Of a stretch of DNA of 64,000 nt, positions 1 to 10,571 are shown one piece after another; within the stretch, counting starts at the first letter, position 1, and each line of letters opens with the position of its first letter. The position numbers were made by a program, and so were the translations under genes. The notes below the pieces were generated by a model. The model did no database searches, was not told where the DNA came from, and saw only the letters and a list, made by a program, of their open reading frames with translations. Source of the stretch: Moniliophthora roreri (Eukaryota; Basidiomycota; Agaricomycetes; Agaricales; Marasmiaceae); the NCBI GenBank assembly GCA_001466705.2, contig LATX02000133.1:496001-560000 (forward strand), in the 5' to 3' direction.

Positions 1-283
1 GCATCTTCATGATCCATTTTTTAAATCAATCTCCGTGAATGTTTTAGTCCTTGTATCGGAATATACACATATCATGTACGATCTTTCGGCCACTCCTCTA
101 GTCGTGCAGGTCTAGCATATCATACCTGGAGATGTCCCTTCATTCGTCATTGCTCCCCCATTTCCAATTTCATCCCCTTCCTCGTCAACTTCCCCGGACC
201 CCTCAACTTTCATCGTTCTGATTAGCGTCTTCGTCCCCATTGGTTTCAATGACCAGGTTCACGGCTTCCAGATCCGATAAATT

Positions 284-1908
284 CTACGAAATGACGCATT
301 GTGTACCACGTTGTGCTAGTACGCGTACACGGTCTGTGAAAGAACTCCGCACAGTCTCTCCAGTAGACTGAACGATAGGCGTCACCTGGACACCTCCATT
401 CATAGTTGTGATGCTTCTAGATTCCAACGAAGTGAGAATCCTGTGTATCGTGTCAGACCCAGAGTCCAACGAGGTTGGTCCACATTGTTCGCGTATCGAG
501 AAGCTTCTCCAAGCTTGGGACCAGCACAATCGAATTGATGGAGTCATCCCCTGGGGCTTCGAGGCGAGAAAGGAGACGGGAACATGCCTTGACTACCTTC
601 GTCTGACAGCTCAAGTGACCGCAGTTCAGGAGTCAGGCTCAAGACTTCCGCAATAAATTCTGCCGAAATGATGCATTTATGATCCAGCAAGGACAGATGC
701 TTCAATGGACAGGAACTACGTCCGAGCATGTCCATGAAAGATGTGGCATTCCATTGATATGTCTTCGCGTATATGGAACGGTTGTTGAGATGAAGACATT
801 CAAGCGAAGGAAAATGAAAGAACTCCCATGCCAAGCTGAGACATCCGTTGCCTGCGACGCGTAGAGTACGCAGCTTCGATGATACTGCAAGAGCGTTTAG
901 TGGGTGCGCCCAATCGGTCACTCTTCGAATATCCAGCAATCGAGATTTGGACAGCATCCGATGACATTGACGCTCAAGCCTCAACGAAGTCAGGCCGTCA
1001 CGCGAGGTAAAACTCGTCTGACGTTTCCCCCATGAAATTGGCGACAATCTCTGTCGGCCTCCCGGCTTGGCGCATCTTGCTTCAGAACCAAGATGTTCGT
1101 GAAGTAATACTGCGGGAAATACTGTCTTCGAAGGAACGCAGGAGTGGCAGCGATATGCGAGAGTCCATGTCAAAGAATAATTCTTCCTCGAACTCCATGT
1201 CGGAGAGCAACTCGTCTTCGAGTTTCATGTAAAGTACCTCACAACGAGGCAAGCCCTCGAACAAGGTAAAGGGAGCAGTCTTCCCTGCGGAACCCAAATA
1301 GTCGGATGGCGTTATACCGCGTATCTCCGTATCCTGCTTCCCATCGCGCGTCGAAACCCTGAGAGGTGAGTTGAAGGTAAAGTTCCAGATTTCGTATAGT
1401 AGATCTTAAGTCGCGCGCAGACATCCCGTTTAAGGCAGTAAAAGTCTACGCTGATCGAAATTCAGAGGTGAGGGAAGTGACACCCGTTTCCGATGAGCGG
1501 AAACTCGGGATAGGATGTAGGGAGGAGCAAACACCGTTCTTGCCTTGTATCCAATGGAAAGTGATTATTCCTCTGACAAGCACACGTATTCCCATAACCG
1601 ATTCTAGGACTTGCGCAGGGATTCGATGAACGGGAGCAAATCAGATTCGGCACTCTGCAATCTGCCTTTTCAGGGCATCTCTTTCCTTTCGCAAGCTCTC
1701 CACGACTCTCTGCTGCTTCTCCAACTCTTCGTCGTATCATTTCAGCTCTGCTTCTTGCTTCTTCTTCTTCGAGAGCGGCAGTTGTCTGCGCCAGTTCTAC
1801 CGGCGAAGGAAAATTGTTCTGGCGGAGTGCTTCAGGAGCAACGGGAGGGTGTTGTAGTCTGGTGGTGAATTCGTGCTTGTATTTGTCGCATAGTAGGATG
1901 TGACGCAA
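284..1908 (-). pseudogene. F-box/LRR-type protein, decayed
   Basis: The minus strand carries an Agaricomycete F-box protein in pieces. The N-terminal piece (about 1908-1640) has the typical Cys, then 'HPPVAPEALRQN', then 'PSPVELAQT' and an acidic coiled coil. A weak F-box ('HRIPAQVLESVM', another frame) follows. The middle and C-terminal pieces (about 1300-544) read as leucine-rich segments such as 'FMDMLGRSSCPLKHLSL' and 'LSLTPELRSLEL'. The tail (547-284) ends in 'DRVRVLAQRG', as these proteins usually do. Pieces lie in the expected order but in different frames with stops between, and no simple set of GT-AG introns joins them. Intact relatives act as substrate adaptors of SCF ubiquitin ligases. 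A badly spliced live gene remains possible; a pseudogene is more likely. Confidence 0.6.
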
Positions 1909-3109
1909 CTCATTTGTGTTCAGCGCTGGCGTAGGATATGGAACTGCGAAAATTGCAGATCATAACCTCATTCGCCTCACGAAAATTGCAGCGAAACATA
2001 CCTGAAAAACCTGCGGAAATAAACGCAGCAAGAATTGGGGCTGATAGATTCCAAGCTCTTGGACTGTGATGAGATGACGATGGTACAAGGCATCTACCGC
2101 CCAACGGGGCAAAACGATTTTGCGCTTCCATCCTCTTCTCAAAATTATACTTGTTTTGGTGATATGCCACAAGGAAAGGGTTATACGAGGTGCATATGAT
2201 AATAATGATGGGCTAGAGACGGGACACTTTTTGACGGGCGCGGCTCGCGTAGTTTATCCCAACTGCTTCAGTTTCGCAAACGACGACGAAAGGATGCCTT
2301 CCAGTCGTTAGAAAAATGGAGGGTATTTTTTGCATATCCACAAAGGTCGTACATAAGTTAGATATAAAATGAGGAAGGGGCCCTGGAATTTTGTCCCGTT
2401 GGACTGTGGATGCCTGATCGGAACTTGACCTGATAAGCGTGGGTGAATTCAGATATACCTGCTTTGGCTCACATCTGATTAGTCTGTGTAGTATAACCTA
2501 GTGACCTAACTGTGCGACCCTTGTGTAAAACCCAATCGAGAAGAAACATAGCTCCTGTATCCGTTCAAATTATTGTCATCACAGCGTATCGTTGAACACC
2601 AATGGTGATAAACTATGTACATTGCGAAATCAACAACACCGGTAAATAAATTTAGGGATCCAAGTACTTTCAGTTAGGTATTGTAAAGTCCAAAGGAAGG
2701 TAAGGTATCAGAGAAAGGACACCATACGTAATTTTAAATATATGTATAGAATGTAAATAAAGTCAAAGGTCGAGGTCACCCAGCGAATTCAACAAAACTA
2801 GAAGAAAGGGGTAACCATGGAGAAAAAAAGAGAGGATCCATTATGTAGCGTTGAGGATTAATGAATAAATTAGACGATGATAGGGGGTATTAGAAAGTAT
2901 GAGTAAGGTAAATGAGTGGATACCAGTCCAGCCATACTGGCGTTGTTATAACAAGTCGTTCTGAGTTTCATAATCGTTAAAAGAATGTTCGGTGTTGTCA
3001 TAAATCGGAGGCACCCGTGGGATACAGGAAGGAGAGATTTCACCGACGAACTGCGATGGAATGGTCCAGTTTGCGGATGTACTGCAATATTAAGAGACGT
3101 AAGTTACGA
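1909..3109. other. intergenic, no gene recognised
   Basis: This is AT-richer, low-information sequence between the F-box relic and the gene at 3110. Only short random reading frames are present. It probably holds the 3' region of the minus-strand gene to its right. I see no repeat, RNA gene or protein motif. Confidence 0.5.
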
Positions 3110-4057
3110 TCAAGTGGGGGAAGATAACGGTATAGACATTACCTTTGGCGGTTGTCCATCAAGTCTCTCCTCTTCTTCAAACGACTTGCGTTTGTTACAG
3201 ATCATCATAGGCGAGCGGTCGGCCTGTGGCGAATCATCAGCATTGTGGCGTCCCGGGAAACTACGCGGACTTACGGGTGTCCTAGGCCCACACGACCGCG
3301 ACGAAACCGAGGATCCGTCTGAAGTTGATGACGCAGAAGAGGCGAAAACCCTGGACTCATCTTCCGATACCGCCATATCCATATAAACATCATCATCGTA
3401 ATCACCAACATAAACCGGAGTCAACGTTGTCCTGTTCACCTCGGAAACATCATCCGTCAGTGGCGAAACATCATCTGGAACGACCTGCTCCGTATGATGT
3501 AAATCCATGTTAGAGTCCCAGATATGAATATTGAAAACTGGAAGAGAGATGTCGGTTGGAGGATCTTCGGGTGTGATGGCGGAGAAACGCGAAGTGACAC
3601 CTTGACTGGTGAGCTGAGCAACGATGCTCGGGCGTCTACGGGGATCACGAATCGAGGGGATAATGATAGGTGGGATGATAGCCATCCTTTTCTCGGCACG
3701 AGATCGTCCAGGCAGACGGACGTCGTAAGGAATGATTGAGGGCATAATGGCATCCTCCGAGGCTGCTCTTGCAAGAGGTGAAGAGGGGCTCAGGCAGGCA
3801 TCAATAATAGGAAGGGGGACAACCGAGACTTGTTGTTGAGGACAATTGACTGCCTTGTGGATGTCCACGGAAAGACCAAGGTTATATGCCCGTTTGCGTG
3901 CGTGAGAAGTCGGTCGCATGGATCGTCTGAGAGATTCGGCGACCTGGCGGTAGTGCTCGTTGCTCCTTCTGAGAATGAATAGGAGGTTCTGCAGGTGTTG
4001 GGATTGAATGGGATATGAAATAGATGGGCGACGTGCAGAGCTGGAAGACATAGACAT
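3110..4057 (-). CDS. Ser/Pro-rich disordered hypothetical protein
   Basis: An uninterrupted 315-codon frame starts at an ATG at 4057 (MSMSSSSARRPS) and runs to a stop at 3110. I do not recognise a named family. The first 70 residues are basic and possibly helical ('SQHLQNLLFILRRSNEHYRQVAESLRRSM'). The rest is low-complexity, rich in Ser, Pro and Asp, with a 'DYDDDVYMDM' acidic stretch and 'RTPVSPRSF' phospho-site-like motifs near the end. There is no signal peptide or membrane segment. The codon pattern, sustained length and biased composition support a real nuclear or cytoplasmic regulatory-type protein. No intron is needed. It is divergent to RPA12, with 701 bp between starts. Confidence 0.6.
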   Translation of the reverse strand: MSMSSSSARRPSISYPIQSQHLQNLLFILRRSNEHYRQVAESLRRSMRPTSHARKRAYNLGLSVDIHKAVNCPQQQVSVVPLPIIDACLSPSSPLARAASEDAIMPSIIPYDVRLPGRSRAEKRMAIIPPIIIPSIRDPRRRPSIVAQLTSQGVTSRFSAITPEDPPTDISLPVFNIHIWDSNMDLHHTEQVVPDDVSPLTDDVSEVNRTTLTPVYVGDYDDDVYMDMAVSEDESRVFASSASSTSDGSSVSSRSCGPRTPVSPRSFPGRHNADDSPQADRSPMMICNKRKSFEEEERLDGQPPKVMSIPLSSPT

Positions 4058-4758
4058 GAACGAATGAATGGCGTGAGTTGGAGAGGGAGGGTATTTGAGT
4101 ATTAAATAAGAGGAGTGGTATCAAGATGTGAAAGGGAGATAATGTTTGGCGTGAGGTGGAGTATGGATACAGTTAGGGGCTTGAAAGCAAACACGTTATG
4201 CTAAGATTCAATGTTTCGTGTACCCCCGTGAAAGGGCTCGTGGACTGGAATTTCACGCACGGCGTGAGGAAGAAAGAACGACGAGGGGACAAGAAGAGAT
4301 GGTGGTGCCCGAACCGCTGATATGTGAGGAGAACGATCAGACCTTGCCTTTGTCTCGCGCATATTTTATCATAATCACACTTGGACCCACGTCCCAGAAG
4401 TGTCCAAAAGACAAATAACCGTGCGATGCCATGCCCGATATAGCAGCCGTTATTGTTCTGCGGAGTTGAAGCGAGTAGCCCATCAAAGAAAGAACAACAG
4501 CCACCGCATTACAATGGGCGTCTGCGTGCAGTCTGCACAAAGCTTTGACGGTCTGCGATTGGCGTTCTGAGAAAGGCTTTTGTTGTCTTTGATGGGACAA
4601 AGCTTCAGTGCCGAGCGCCCATTGCGCCTTGCCGCGCGATCGCACGTGTGCATATCACGATCAGAACGCTTAACCCTCCTCGACCCTTGCACCAGAAAGG
4701 TACCAAAGGTACCATTTATCGGCGGAGAACTTGCTTTGACTCTCTGCATCCGTTCAAC
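4058..4758. promoter_or_regulatory. divergent intergenic region between 3110-4057 and RPA12
   Basis: These 701 bp separate two head-to-head genes and must hold both promoters. I see no protein motif. A repeated 'GGTACC' unit (AAAGGTACCAAAGGTACCAT) lies at about 4696-4715, 45-65 bp upstream of the RPA12 start. No clear TATA box is visible. Confidence 0.4.
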
Positions 4759-5436
4759 ATGCCTATCATAAGCGCTCATAAGATTGGTTAGCCTGGTCTT
4801 TTTCGTATTCCCAAGCTGGACTTTGCCTGAACAGTCTGAACGTCCAGGTTCTCTTTTGTTTTGTCCAACTTGTGGGTCCTTGTTGAAGCTTCCGGAGGAT
4901 AGCGAGCCAAATGTGATTTGCGACCAATGTGGACACCAAGAACCTGCAACCTGTGCGTATGTCAATCACTCTTAACCGCAAACGAAACATTCACTACCTT
5001 TGTTCAGCCTACGAAAACATTGAGGTCACTACGAGATCACATCCTGACGCATTTCCATCTCCTTTGAGGCAGAAAAGAAAGACTCAGACCAAATCTCATG
5101 ATAGTGGAGACAAAGGAACGATGGTACGAGAAAGAGGGCTATTTCTTTGTACTGGCATCAATGACTTTTTTGTCCTTTGCCCATAGGTTGATGAAAAATG
5201 CCCGGCGTGTGGACACATGAAAGCGTTTTACAAGGAGATGCAGGTACGAACATGTGATGGATTGGCGATGTGGAAAGTTTTAATCAAAAATTTCCAGACT
5301 CGAAGTGCTGATGAAGGAGCAACCATCTTCTACACTGTGCGCTGACTTTTTTTTTTTTTTGGGTTTGCACGTCATATTCACTAACCATCCCACACAGTGC
5401 GCTGATTGTAAACATGGTTGGAAGATTAACAATTGA
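4759..5436 (+). CDS. RPA12: RNA polymerase I subunit RPA12
   Basis: Exons are 4759-4786, 4848-4952, 5008-5123, 5187-5243, 5298-5336 and 5398-5436, giving 127 aa (yeast Rpa12 has 125). The N-terminal zinc ribbon is 'CPTCG...CDQCG' at about residues 15-40. The C-terminal TFIIS-like ribbon is 'CPACGH...' and then 'TRSADEGATIFYTCADC', ending KINN. The 'RSADE' hairpin is the family's RNA-cleavage signature, used by Pol I for proofreading and termination in the nucleolus. The start is set by a nine-codon first exon (MPIISAHKI) that splices cleanly to 'GSLLFCPTCG'. Intron 5 contains a run of 14 T. The stop lies 31 bp from the convergent OST5 stop. Confidence 0.93.
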
Positions 5437-5467
5437 TGGCTTCTAGTTCCATAGCATTCCAGAACCT

Positions 5468-5819
5468 CTAAACATACACTCCGACTGAACAAAAGAGCGC
5501 GACGACACCGAATCCACCTAATATGCTGGCCAGCGCAGCTACTGGCAACTCCAGGGTGGGAACAGTAGTTTTTGGGAGGCTGCGGGCGTATGAGAAGAGA
5601 AATATCTTGCACGAGCAGTGACACGTACGTGGAGAAGTAGAAAGCGAGAACAAAGGTTGACGCGAGGAGAATGAATGCGAGGTACGGCAAGAGTCCGACG
5701 CTGATTATGGGTTGAAATGGTGGTAATGATTCATGTAGAGTCTTTTAATAAAAATTAGACCAAGTTGAGTAGAAAGTAAGGAGCTGGTGAAATACCTTTA
5801 TAGCCTCATAGTCAGCCAT
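5468..5819 (-). CDS. OST5: oligosaccharyltransferase subunit OST5/TMEM258
   Basis: Exons in transcription order are 5819-5796, 5741-5629 and 5579-5468, giving 82 aa (human TMEM258 has 79). Two membrane segments are visible: 'VGLLPYLAFILLASTFVLAFYF' split over shorter stretches at about residues 25-47, and the C-terminal 'LASILGGFGVVALFCSVGVYV'. The closing 'GFGV...VGVYV' matches the TMEM258/Ost5 family signature. The protein is a small subunit of the ER N-glycosylation complex. It starts MADYEAIK in a 24-nt first exon. It is convergent with RPA12 and shares a 266-bp promoter region with YOP1, another ER membrane protein gene. Confidence 0.88.
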
Positions 5820-6085
5820 GATGATGAGAGGAATGGGCGCTGACAGGATTGCTGACGTAGCGAAATCTGCGGTGTCTGTGACTGGCCCGTGAAGCCAAAC
5901 AAACAAAAGATTTCATACGCCTCCACGTCCTCGCCCCTTCCTTCCAACCACCACACACACCCCACGACCAGCTTCGGCTTACGAACTTCTTGACACGCCC
6001 ATACTCCAAAGTCAGTATATCTGGTTTAATTCGTTCAGCTCCAAGCTCACTCTCGTCTTTTGCCTTATCTTGTTCAACCTCGCAG
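5820..6085. promoter_or_regulatory. shared promoter region of OST5 and YOP1
   Basis: The 266 bp between the two divergent starts include a C/A-rich, pyrimidine-rich tract ('CCACCACACACACCCCACGACC', about 5949-5970, partly shown) upstream of YOP1. No TATA box is visible. Co-regulation of the two ER genes is inference from the arrangement only. Confidence 0.4.
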
Positions 6086-6604
6086 ATGTCGGCCCAAAAA
6101 GTGCAGCAGCACCCCGTAGTCATGCAGGCTCAAGATAAGTTGGGCTATTACAATAGCCAGCTCGACAAGGAGGTGAGTAATCTCGCTCCGGGGCTTTCAT
6201 GCTACCTGCTATTCGGTTGCTAACGCGTGCACGTCTCACTTGCACAGCTCACGAAATATCCTGTTCTCGTCAACTTTGAGCAGAAAACCCAGGTCCCAAA
6301 GACATACCTTGTTCTCGGTGCCGGTGCTCTTGTCATCATCCTTCATCTTTTCAACCCCCTTGCTGCTCCCGTTTCCAATCTCGTCGGCTGGGCAATTCCA
6401 GCTTATCTCTCTTTCAAGGCTATCGAGTCACCCGCACCCCAGGATGATATTCAGTGGTTGACATACTGGGTCGTGTTTGGTTTCTTCAACTTCCTCGAAA
6501 GCTTTGCTCTGCGCATCGTTCTCTACTATATTCCATGGTATTTCGCCTTCAAGACCTTGTTTATCGTGTGGCTCCAGCTGCCTTTCACTCGCGTAAGTCC
6601 GACA

Positions 6605-6635
<31 letters not shown>

Positions 6636-6909
6636 CCTTCTTTCTCCATAAATCCATCATCGAACCCGAGGTGGTTTCTACCCTTTTCTACCCTTCTCTC
6701 TCCACGCGATATCGTCGTTACCCGCTCTTGTCGTGTGCCGGTCCTTGATACTTACGTCATTTTGTGTTCACTTATCATAGGGCGCCCAAACCACCTACTT
6801 CACCGTTTTGAAGCCTGTTCTGGCCAACATCAGCTCGTCTGCTGTCGTACGACAGACAGAAGCCTCCGCCGACACCCTTCGGGAACGTGTCGCTCATGCT
6901 TCCGAGTGA
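6086..6909 (+). CDS. YOP1: YOP1/REEP5 (TB2/DP1/HVA22) ER-shaping protein
   Basis: Exons are 6086-6172, 6248-6592 and 6781-6909, giving 186 aa, the usual YOP1 size. The hydrophobic reticulon-like hairpins cover about residues 55-150. Family signatures are 'GWAIPAYLSFKAIESP', 'DDIQWLTYWVVFGFFNFLE' and 'YIPWYFAFKTLFIVWLQLP', followed by 'GAQTTYFTVLKPVL'. The protein inserts as wedge hairpins and curves ER tubules with reticulons. All splice sites are GT-AG. Intron 2 contains a 28-nt T run. The start is the first ATG after the pyrimidine-rich leader (MSAQKVQQ). Confidence 0.93.
6608..6635 (+). repeat. 28-nt poly-T tract in YOP1 intron 2
   Basis: An uninterrupted run of 28 T sits just inside the 5' end of a 188-bp intron, long for this window. 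It is a likely length-polymorphic site. Confidence 0.9.
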
Positions 6910-8108
6910 GGGAACGGATTGAGCTCCAGTGGTTCTATCCATTAGTTGTATCTTTTGGAATGGTTCTCGCTTTATGCTATCATATTTACTATGAACTCTA
7001 TCCTACATTACCTCTTCTGAAACGTTTCGGTTCTTTCACTCTCCTCTCCTCTGTTGTTGGTCCTAGAACAATCATCATTGTTATCTTATTTTTTTTCCGT
7101 GAAGGTTGGCTCGCCGCTTCCTTCATTTAAGTAGGAGAATGAATGTAGTTACGACAAGTACTTCGCTGTATCTACCTCTTTCACGCTACGATTGTATGGC
7201 TGGCTACGTTTCGCTCTATTCACCTTGTAAACGTATAGATGGATGGATCTCATGAAAATCACAGTCCAGGCCGAATGGAATTAACTTGGCAATGCTTCTA
7301 GACCGTTCATAGCCACATGATATCATGACATCTGACGTGAAGCTGCTCCACCCCATCGACCTGCAGCTTTAACGTTCAACTCTTCTGTCCTGCCGACGCG
7401 TAGCTGAGAAGAGTCTGCGCCACGCCGTGATATGCCAACGCGTAGGTCGACCCTGTCATACGGGATATAGAGTTTTGGCCGGAAACGGGGTACGTTTGCA
7501 GACCTGCTTCTAACTAACCACTTTCTTATCTAACTCTCGTTATTAGAGCGGGAACGATATGGGTCCGTCCGTCTTGTTTTCCCGGCCGTGCCTTGGCGTC
7601 TCGACCGACGTGATGCACGTTACAGCCGTTTGTCATACAAGTCGTAGCAGAGACTCGTAAATGAGTGAGCAGTGAGTGAGTTGCAACCGCTTGTAGCCGT
7701 CACTCATTTACTCATGACACTACAAAAATCTCCATTGTTTTCGCAAGCAGCTGTAATTGAATCTTGCTGCTCAAGTGCTATCCATACAAACCAGACGCAG
7801 GAGTTTCTTCCTTCGGATCTTCGTCAACCACCAGGTGCTCACTGCTCAGGTGAGTTGATAGGTTTACGGAAGCGCTCAACGGATAGCACTTGTTTCTCTC
7901 TTCCAAAATACATAAGGAACTCTACTACGACATAAAAGGTTTGGTGATGAATGTTGACTTCTCGTGTGTCTCAGTCATTTTCTCCCGAGACGCCCTATAA
8001 CCATATACAAACACCAAGCCGCCGACACGCCACTATCCCGTGAACACACAGTGATACATTAGCTATCTTATTTGGGTCGAGATGGGAAGTGACCCCAGGT
8101 CGATTAGG
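6910..8108. other. intergenic, no gene recognised
   Basis: About 1.2 kb without a supported gene. The first part is the T-rich 3' region of YOP1. Around 7380-7450 the string 'ACGCGTAG' occurs twice, and 'GAGTGAG/CACTCA' words cluster at 7660-7710. These are weak and may be chance. No protein motif was seen on either strand. Confidence 0.4.
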
Positions 8109-8115
8109 TATATAA
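8109..8115 (+). promoter_or_regulatory. TATA box of the amine oxidase gene
   Basis: TATATAA lies 68 bp upstream of the chosen ATG at 8183. A start site about 30 bp downstream would leave a 5' leader of about 40 nt with no earlier ATG, which supports 8183 as the start. Confidence 0.6.
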
Positions 8116-8182
8116 CAAGCAGTGGGAGAAGGCAGATAACCGCTTGTGGGTTACACTCTCCACCTCCTGCCTCGTCCCTTTC

Positions 8183-10157
8183 ATGTCAACGAGCTTCTTG
8201 GCTCTACTCATCTTCACCCTCGCAGTACATGGTGCTGCTCTCCCAAAACCTCTTCTCCGCGTCCAGGACTCGAAGGTAGATTCGTACCGGTACCGAGAGC
8301 CACATTACGACCACGACGTTCTCATCCTCGGTGGTGGTGTCTCTGGCATTATCGCTGCTCGAGAGCTACACAAACGGGGTGTAAACGACTTCCTCATCAT
8401 CGAGGGACGTGAACAACTCGGTGGACGAATGGTTAACCACATTATGCACGGCAACTCTTCAGTCGAACTTGGAGCAAATTGGGTGCAAGGTACAAGCAAT
8501 ACCATTACGAACGCGTCGAATCCGATTCTGGACTTGGCAGTAAAACACGGATTGAAAACGAATCGCAGTAATCTCGAAAACATCAGTAAGTCCACTGTGT
8601 CGACTCTTTGAATAGTTGGTTGATACTCTTTTTGCACGGTAGCAACGTTCGATTCATCTGGACAGCGTGATTGGTTGGACGTCTACAAAAAGAACGCGGT
8701 TAATTACCAGAATCTGTTTGTTGAAGCTGGTGAGGCGATTTTTACTTCCGAGGTTGACACGCTTCTGATCAGCCTTGCCAGGCGCACGCGTATTCTCCTC
8801 ACTAGTCGATATGAGTGCCCGAGCTGGCTACTCACTCATGGGCATAAAACCCTCTACGCCCGAAGAGAAAGCTACGGAATATTACAGAGTGAGTTCAGTT
8901 TGCAATTTACGCGTGTTGCGTGGCGCTAACGAACGTTTCTTCACTTGCAGTTTGATTTTGAGTATGCACAGTCTCCGGATCAAACTTCTTGGATCGCAGC
9001 TGCTTGGGTCGGTGTCGTCTTACTAAAAGATTTATTTCCACTCGTGCATTCATTTTTCGACAGAATCAGAATCACACGTTCGAGCCTAATCAAGGCGGGT
9101 TCTCTAATGAGAGTCTGTTATCGGTCGACCAGCGTGGTTTCAAGTATATCATCCAGCATGAAGCCGAGGAATTCTTGAAGGAATCTCAAGTGCGATTGAA
9201 CTCGATAGTTCAGAGTATTGCATACTCTAATTATGGAGTGACGGTCACTTTGAAGGATGGACGCAAGATCAGCGCGCGTTATGCGATTTGCACGTTTAGT
9301 CTGGGTGTGTTGCAGAATGATGATGTAGTGTTTGAGCCGAAAATGCCTAGTGAGCATTCTATTCCTTTGGTTGAGAAGCTTGTTGCTAACCTTGGGTGTA
9401 GTGTGGAAGCAGGAAGCGGTGCATAGTATGACGATGGGACTGTATACCAAGATCTTTATGAAGTTCCCGAGAAAGTTCTGGTTTGATACTGAGGTTTGTC
9501 AAAGTGGTACTATATCGAGGGTATGGGCTAACCTTTTCCACTCTGAAGAGCGCGCTTTATGCCGACCTCGAACGTGGCCGCTATCCCGTCTGGCAAAGCT
9601 TGGATCACCCAAAATTCCTCCCAGATTCTGGCATTCTCTTCGCCACAGTGACTGTGAGTATCCCAAAACGTCTTGTGTTCCAACACCTACTAATGTTCAT
9701 CTTTAGGGAGACTTCTCAAAACGAATCGAAGCTTTGAGCGATGAACAGGTTCAGAGCGAGCTTATAGGTGTTCTAAGGACCATGTACCCACATGAGGACA
9801 TCCCTCAGCCACTCGACTTTCACTTTAAACGATGGCGCGCAGATCCTCTCTTCCGCGGCTCGTACTCCAACTGGCCTCCTTCGTTGTACTCGGAACATCA
9901 TACGAATCTTCGTGCCAATCTCGGCAGGCTTTGGTTCGCTGGAGAAGCTACCAGTCTGACACATTTCGGTGAGTGCCTGACGTATTTTGGTCGCACGGTA
10001 GGCATGTACTGATCCACGGAACGCAGGATTCTTGCATGGTGCATATTTTGAGGGTGAGAAGGTTGGCGGAGAGGTGGCAACATGTGTACAGGGAGGTGGA
10101 TGTCCTGGGTTGAGGTATACGGAAAGTGTGTATAATGCTCACCCGTATCAGATTTGA
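8183..10157 (+). CDS. secreted flavin-containing amine (polyamine) oxidase
   Basis: Nine exons: 8183-8585, 8643-8729, 8782-8888, 8951-9007, 9064-9349, 9402-9493, 9549-9653, 9707-9968 and 10027-10157, giving 509 aa. A signal peptide (MSTSFLALLIFTLAVHGAA) is followed by the FAD-binding motif 'DVLILGGGVSG' (glycines at about 50-55) and 'IEGREQLGGRM'. Further family landmarks are 'VELGANWVQG', 'KIFMKFPRKFWFD' and the C-terminal FAD-contact segment 'LWFAGEATSLTHFGFLHGAYFEGEKVG'. Members oxidise polyamines or other amines, releasing an aldehyde and H2O2. With a signal peptide it should act in the secretory pathway or outside the cell, possibly supplying peroxide. The exact substrate cannot be read from sequence. 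All introns are 49-57 bp GT-AG. Confidence 0.9.
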
Positions 10158-10571
10158 AGGGCTTCCGTTGGTTTCTGATCTATGACTAGACAAGTCTGCG
10201 ACATAATAGGTACTGTATTCTGTATTATTAATGGCCGTATCGTATCCATGTACCTTGTAGATATGCTCCCTTATTCCAACTACACTCGAAGAATATTCAG
10301 AAAGGCATGCAAACCTCAGGCTGAGAGATTTTTTAGATCAGCTGTAAGTCAACGTGGGATGCTTCGACTTTCACCTCAACCACCGTCATCTGCCCTTCTC
10401 CTTTTGACCCAGCTGTGAAGCCACGACACCCGGCCGCTCTTCATAATCTCGCGTCATCTTCTCCCTCCTTCGTCTCGGTCTCCGCCAGGGACCGCCGAAG
10501 ACCTCAGAACCCAAAAATCTTCGAGTTTTGAGTATGATAATTTGCCTTATTCCCTTGTTTGTTTTGATGAC
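10158..10571. other. intergenic, amine oxidase to F-box gene
   Basis: The terminator side of the amine oxidase and the promoter side of the F-box gene. A pyrimidine-rich stretch (about 10365-10500) precedes the F-box start. Nothing else is recognised. Confidence 0.4.

Noticed and set aside
4337..4965. Minus-strand frames overlapping RPA12 exons
   Set aside because: They lie opposite conserved RPA12 coding exons, begin at non-ATG codons in part, and carry no domain.
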